A stretch of 64,000 bases of DNA from Pyrus communis. Taxonomy: Eukaryota > Streptophyta > Magnoliopsida > Rosales > Rosaceae. The notes under the pieces were generated by a model. The model was not told the origin of the DNA. It searched no databases and was given only the letters and a program-made list of their open reading frames with translations. How positions within the stretch are numbered: the first letter of the stretch is position 1; every line of letters starts with the position of its first letter. Positions 58,413 to 64,000 of this stretch are shown here, one piece after another. The stretch is from contig NC_084807.1 of assembly GCF_963583255.1 (NCBI RefSeq), forward strand, positions 14,779,072 to 14,843,071. The letters are read 5' to 3'. The translations under genes and the position numbers were made by a program.

Positions 58413-60462
58413 TGATAGGAGCATATTTAGGCGACTTACTTAGCTTGTTTTCGTGCATCTATGTTGTTAATTCATAATTGTTTTAGTAGTTTAAGCCATT
58501 TTCGTGTGTTTTTAGGTTCATATGGCTAAGGAAGCAAAAAGATGCATTTTGGAGCATTTTGGAGCAAAATTGGGCTTGGAATGGATAGCATATGCTTGGA
58601 GCCAAAGTGTTGGACGAATTTGAAAGCCTTGTATGCACTTTGGACATAAAACAAAGGGCCTAGCCCAATCAAACAATCCTTTGAGCCATGCAAAACCTCT
58701 AGCCCAATCAACAACCCTTAGCCACATGCATTCACATGCATCACAACCCCAAAACCATCAAGAAACACCATTCACACACACATGCACTTACTCTTTCATC
58801 ATTGCACCACCATTCACACACACATGCACTTACTCCTTCATCATTACACCACCTTCTCCATCTTTATTCCACATGCATTCATCATAATTCACCCTAGCTA
58901 CCACCATTCACACACACATGCACTTATTCTTTCATCATTGCACCACCATTCACACACACATGGATTACTCTTTCATCATTGCACCACCAATTCAACACAT
59001 GCATTCACACACCAACAACCTAGCTCTTTTTCCATCATTATTTCATCCACATGCACTCTCAATCATAACAACCACATTCACTCTTAAACAATCACCCACA
59101 TATTCTCCCATTCCCCCTATAAAAACCCATGCATTCATACACAAAAATAGCATCTCATTTCATACACAACACATTACAAACACATTCTCCCTTCCCTAGC
59201 CGTGAGCTTCCCATCTCTCCCCTTATAATCCAAACACCATTTTTCCATTCCCCTTCCACTTCTACACCACTCCTCATCCATTTCCATAATCCCCCAAACC
59301 TCACCTTAGACCTTGTGCTACAACAACGAGGAAGATAAGAGGGCCTAAACGTTCATACAATTCAAGTTTGAGTTGTTGGAATGTTTAGGTGTTTCTTTGA
59401 TTTCAAAGTTTAAATTCAATTCTCTTTGTTTTGTACGTATGAGGAATGGAAGAGAAGAGTGCCTAAACGTTCATACAATTCAAGTTTGAGTTGTTGGAAT
59501 GTTTAGGTGTTTCTTTGATTTCAAAGTTATGAGGAACTAATCCCCCTTTAGCTAGGGGGTGATTCGAAACTATGTTTATATTTGCAATATGAATTGATTA
59601 ACTTTCGTTGGAATTTCATAAGTTGTTGATTCAATTTGTTTAACCGTTTGATTGATAACTTATTTATGTATGTTTATTAAGAATGCGCGCTTAATTTTCA
59701 TGCATGAATATGACGCTAGAATATAAGTGAGTTTCACCTAATCGTTATGAACTTATATTCACAAGTAGTGGAGGTTGCTTATAAACAATCGCGTTAAATG
59801 AATTCTTGGCACGAGTTTCATGCTCATCATAGTAACGAATGCCTTGTCAACACTTATAGTTTTCATGATGCTTAATGATCTTTGATTGTATCTTTATTGT
59901 GCTGTTCACGTAAAGGACTTTTGGAGAATGTTGTGAATTGCGTTGCGCTAACCCATCCAATTCATTAACTTAAGGAAAACTTGACGGTTAATTTAAGCGG
60001 ACCTAATTAACCCGGAGTGTTGAGTTTCATAATTTATCGAAAGACCAACTGAGAATCAATCTTGTATGCAAGTGTAACATGTATGGAGATGAACCCCTTA
60101 GCTAGCATTCATCCATAAATTTCATATTTACATTCTGTCTAGTTTATTAACTTGTTTCGTTATTTCAATTTTCGTAAAACCTCAATCCCCCTTTTGCTTT
60201 AATGTTCATTTTAGTTAGAATTCAATTTAGTTTGTGTTTTTAAAGCATTTTGAGTTTTTGGTTTTTCTTAGTGTTTTAAACTTTAATTTTGCATTCTTTG
60301 AGTCTAGTTTAGTGTTTTAAAACTTTATTTTACGTTTTTGAGTCAGTTTCCAAGAGATTTGCAATCCCTCCTAATCCCCGGTCCAGAACGATCCCTACTT
60401 ATACATATACCACAATATGACGAAAAGAGGGTTTAATTTGTGTGCGTATAAATCACGCATCA
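58413..60462 (+). mobile_element. Solo type-A Athila LTR, duplication TCCTT
   Basis: This complete 2050-bp LTR (TGATAGGAG...CACGCATCA) has TCCTT at 58408-58412 and 60463-60467. A TATA box (CTATAAAAAC) lies near 59117-59126, followed by the usual tandem duplication (about 59343-59530). Its body is absent, so the element was lost by LTR recombination. Confidence 0.95.
58766..58995. repeat. About 43-bp minisatellite in solo LTR U3
   Basis: Units of ccattcacacacacatgcac followed by ttactctttcatcattgcac repeat about four times, with one diverged spacer. Open frames across it are repeat artefacts. Confidence 0.88.
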
Positions 60463-62006
60463 TCCTTCTCCACACATTATATATGCATACGAACCAATGT
60501 CCAGTTATTACTCCTTTAGACTATGAATGACAACGCCCCAAATTAGTTGCATCGCACAACTAACCCTCAAGTTTTCCTTATTTCATTGAATTGAATGAAA
60601 ACGCCTTACAACCAAGTTATCTTTTTCAAGTTCTTTATATGAGATGCATAACAAAGATACATATCAAAAGTCATTAAGCTTTGTGAAAACTATAAGCGTT
60701 GACAAGGCACTCATCACTATGAAACACATGAGATTCGTACCAAGGATTTACTTAACGCGATTGTGACTAGCAACCTTCACTACTTGTGAATATAAGTGAA
60801 TAACAATTACGTGAAACCCTCCTATACTCTAGCATCAAGTTTATGCATGTAATTTAAGTGTTAACCCCCAACCCACATACATAAACCAGTTTTAATAACT
60901 TAGATAAGCAAATCACATTCATGCCTTAAGAAATAATAACCGGACGTTATCAATTCATATAAAACATATAATCATGGCTTCAAATTCTCCTCTAACTAAA
61001 AAGAAGTTAGTTCCTCATGTTCGCAAAACAAAGATAATTAAATTTAAACATTGAACTAAGACTAAGGATAGAAAGAACCAAGAAAAACGCTCCACACTCC
61101 AATGGCATGCACGGCACTCCCTTGGATGGTAGATTGCACAAGTCCTCCTCTCCTTGCTTCCTTGCTTGAGGCACTAGGGTGGTGTAGAATGGATTGTGAT
61201 GTTTGATGGATGAAAGTATGAATGAATGAATGTGTGAGTGGATGAATGAATGGTGCGGCATAGGGCTGTTTATATAGGCTAATTAGGCACACTTAGTGAA
61301 GGAAAAGGATTGCACAATCCCATTGAAAAAGGGTTAATTCAAAGCAGAAATCAAATGGGAATTGGAATAGGTAGTGCGGCTAGGATTTAGGGAATTCTAG
61401 AAGGTTTTGGTGCGGCATGTTTATAGGGATGGGATAAGGTTTCTAGAAGGGATGGTTTAGGGTAGATTCCTAAACCTAAAGGGCCTAGGACACATGATAT
61501 TTGTGTAGAAGGAGGATTGCAATTCCTAAACCTACAACGAATGGTGTTCTTGCGGCATTTAAATGGATAAGGCTTCTAGAAACTGAAAAATGTGTAATTA
61601 ATTCCCTCTAAGTAGCTAAGTTTAAGTCCTAACCAGATTTGGATAGGATAGAATAGGATAATGTTAGAGTTAGGATAGGATAAGGTAAGGTTGGATAAGG
61701 TTGGATAAGGTTCCTTGTTTCTTGCTTCTTCCTTATCTTCATTGCATTAGGACTTCTTCCACCAGATTTGTATCCTTTCCTAGACCTTCTTGACTTCAAT
61801 TTCGTCCATCCTCTTTACTCCATGGTTAAGCTATCCGATCAATGCCCAAAAATGCTCCTTTTAGCTCCAAAGTGCCCTTTCTTGCTCCTTTTGCCATTAG
61901 GACCTAAAAACATACGAAAATAACTTAAAAGACTGAAATAAATAGTAATTAACTCACTAAATGCAAGGAAACAACATAACTAAGTAGCATAAATATGCTC
62001 CTATCA
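60463..62006 (-). repeat. Ath-7 3' LTR, right part
   Basis: The type-B LTR resumes and ends ...ATGCTCCTATCA. Without the insertion its length is about 1947 bp. On minus, a TATATAAAC box lies near 61268-61277. Confidence 0.9.
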
Positions 62007-62022
62007 AATTCCCCCACACTTA
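62007..62022 (-). other. Ath-7 polypurine tract
   Basis: Read on minus, TAAGTGTGGGGGAATT, as in Ath-4. Confidence 0.9.
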
Positions 62023-63972
62023 GCTTTTGCTAGTCCTCGAGTAAAAGGAAATAAACAAAACAAATAAAACACATTCTAGACCTTCAAACATGTACCTCAG
62101 GGATTTCCAATGAACATGACATATTTAAAGAATACCACATTCATAGATTTTAGTTATCCCTACCCTCGAGCATATACTTAATCATAGTTACCACTCACTA
62201 GCTCGCATTTAATCAATTAAAACATGATTTTGAATGTAGTAACATGCCTTAGAGAATTCCCTCAATTCCTCACTGGATATACTCTCTATTTTCACACAGA
62301 TTTTTTGACTACACTCCCTACACTAGGTATATGTGAGAAGATTGATGTAAACATGTAAACTAATATTCACATATGTCATAACAAAGAAGGCAATTTCCGG
62401 AATTATTAACATGTATATGATCTCATGAATGGAATGCCACTACTTAGACGCGAGAACCAGGGATACCATATGCTCAAACCAATTTTAAACTCCACATATT
62501 GAAACACATAACAACCAAGATTGAAGTCAAAGGGTTTGAAATGGGGCTAAGGTGTTGGCTAACAAAGAAAGGTAAGGATAAACAAAAGTTCTTAAAGCAG
62601 TAGTAAGCAAAGTAATGAAATAAACACTTAGAATTCACTTCTGAATGCAAAAAACCAACTTTGAACACCAAGGGAAGATTCACACAAAACTTAGGGTCAA
62701 ATTCAAACTTTTGGACCCTTTCTTCAACAATCAACACTTGTGAGTTCATTCTCACTTATTTTCAACTCCTTTTCTTCTTTTTCTTCTTCTTTTTCACGAT
62801 TTGTTTTTTCTTTTCTTTCGTGCCCTATTCTTTCTTTGGCACACAAACATACTACTTCATGAATTCCTACGAAAATCCCTTCCCCCACACTTGTTTTTCT
62901 ACAACTTTTAGATCAAAAGGAATTCCCTCTAAGTCATGCTTTACTATCCTTTAAGAATAAGGGTTTGGATAATCCTAAACTAGGCTAGGTAAGGATTATG
63001 TGGTTAACAAAGAAAATAGGCTAAATAAGGCTCAAAGGGGTTTAAACCTACAATACATATATAAAGGGGTAAGGCTTTTTGGCTCTGGGTTTAAACTAAC
63101 CAACTTCATCTTATTATTTGCTATGCTAATCAATTTTATGCTTTGAATGAAATGGGCGTGAGTTCTAGTATTTGGAACTATAGTGATGAAACGCATTCTA
63201 AGTAGTAACCAAGCAAAGAATGATGAGATCATGCAACGACTTTAGAAAACAAGAAATCAAGATTAATAACTCTCCAAAGAATGTTTAGGCTCAAATCTCT
63301 CAGGGTTGTAGCATTAGTTTGAGTTTCTTCCTTCAAGCATGTTACAAAAACTGATTTTTTTTTATTTTGTGATTACATGTGAATTCGTACATGTCAACTA
63401 TAACCGAGCATATAACCAAAGAGCATATCAAACTTCCATCTATGTTTGTAACTTTCTTTAATAGTCATGCAATTAAAAACCAAATCCTCATCATTGTGTT
63501 GGAAGGTACCCTAAGACACAAACACAAAAACAAAACGACTCGAAAAACAACTCTTTTTGGGTTTTTAAAACACTATTTTTCGATTTTTTTCAAATTTTCG
63601 GATTTTCTGTTTAAGACACATAAAAACACTTCAAAACACACTAAAAACACTTAAAAACAATGAAAAACAACTTTAGAAATGATGGGTGATAAAATCCCAC
63701 GAATTTGCATGAAAAACACTTTGTTTACCCCCCCCCAACACTTAAACCAAACATTGTCCTCAATGTTTTAAGTATAGACTCACAAACAAACAAACACATA
63801 ACACAACTAACAAACATGACAAACATGGCAAAATAAAGAGCAATAAAGAGTAGGGTTTAGGAACGCAAATCTGGTTATGGAGTGCTGGAGCTTCCTAGTT
63901 CTTCTTTATTTGCATGGGTTGCCTCCCAAGAAGCGCTTGCTTTAATATCTTCCAGCCGGACGATCCTTCCTC
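62023..63972 (-). other. Ath-7 3' untranslated region
   Basis: No gene is present. It contains a pyrimidine tract (about 62766-62820), an internal polypurine-like motif (63724-63743) and the post-pol motif (63913-63936). It has no antisense module. It therefore shows the empty-site arrangement against which the captured modules of Ath-1 and Ath-2 can be delimited. Confidence 0.85.
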
Positions 63973-64000
63973 TTAAACTTCAATTGGACCCACGGCATGG
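63973..64000 (-). CDS. Ath-7 pol, last codons (cut by window end)
   Basis: On minus the window begins inside the end of pol: HAVGPIEV then TAA (63973-63975). This matches the C-termini of Ath-1 (HAVEPSQA) and Ath-3 (HAVGPNKA). Whether the rest of pol is intact cannot be seen. Confidence 0.75.

Noticed and set aside
58766..58995. CRISPR-like regular repeats
   Set aside because: Units are contiguous and diverged, without unique spacers, in a plant LTR.
58633..59338. His-rich plus-strand ORFs (HTHMH repeats), possible metal-binding peptides
   Set aside because: They follow the roughly 43-bp minisatellite in the U3 of a solo LTR and are not conserved in other type-A LTRs.

Overview
This 64 kb window is plant repeat DNA. 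It consists almost entirely of nested LTR retrotransposons, and I see no ordinary host gene, rRNA, tRNA or CRISPR. The evidence is the long TG...CA LTRs, 5-bp target duplications, tRNA-Asp and initiator tRNA-Met primer sites, Athila-, Tat- and Copia-type proteins, and a Cassandra LTR carrying a 5S-rRNA-like promoter. The host is an angiosperm, probably a dicot. A Rosaceae tree such as apple or pear would fit, but that is an impression and not proven here.

Layout. (1) 1-15688: a plus-strand type-A Athila LTR is split by Ath-1 (163-14588, minus strand, duplication AGTTG), an almost pristine autonomous element with a single 1837-codon gag-pol frame. (2) 15689-25527: Ath-3 (plus, type-B LTR), a decayed gag-protease derivative that lost RT, RNase H and integrase. 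It is split by a truncated type-A LTR (20400-21653) and a solo type-A LTR (22582-25279, duplication GCCGC). (3) 25528-32323: Ath-4 (plus, type-B LTR), with a reduced gag-linker ORF only. (4) 32448-56003: Ath-5 (minus, type-B LTR), with decayed gag-protease-RT. A Cassandra solo LTR (35257-35540) lies in its gag. Its 5' LTR is split by the Copia element Cop-1 (37485-55914, duplication AAAAT), whose RNase H is in turn split by Ath-2 (39725-48878, duplication TCGGC). (5) 56004-58004: a plus-strand Tat-lineage fragment with RNase H, integrase and a decayed antisense coiled-coil gene. (6) 58005-64000: the 3' part of Ath-7 (minus, type-B LTR), its LTR split by a type-A solo LTR (58413-60462, duplication TCCTT). 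It continues past the window end.

How the parts fit. Ath-1 encodes all the enzymes needed to copy itself. Ath-2 and Ath-4 carry only a short gag-derived frame, so they would need enzymes supplied by a relative such as Ath-1. Ath-2 nevertheless has almost identical LTRs, so it moved recently.

The most interesting feature is a captured gene module in Ath-1 and Ath-2. It lies antisense to the retrotransposon, downstream of the coding region, and encodes a roughly 230-residue coiled-coil protein. The frame is open in both copies, and differences between them are mostly synonymous. An independent, decayed antisense coiled-coil gene sits at the same relative place in the Tat element.
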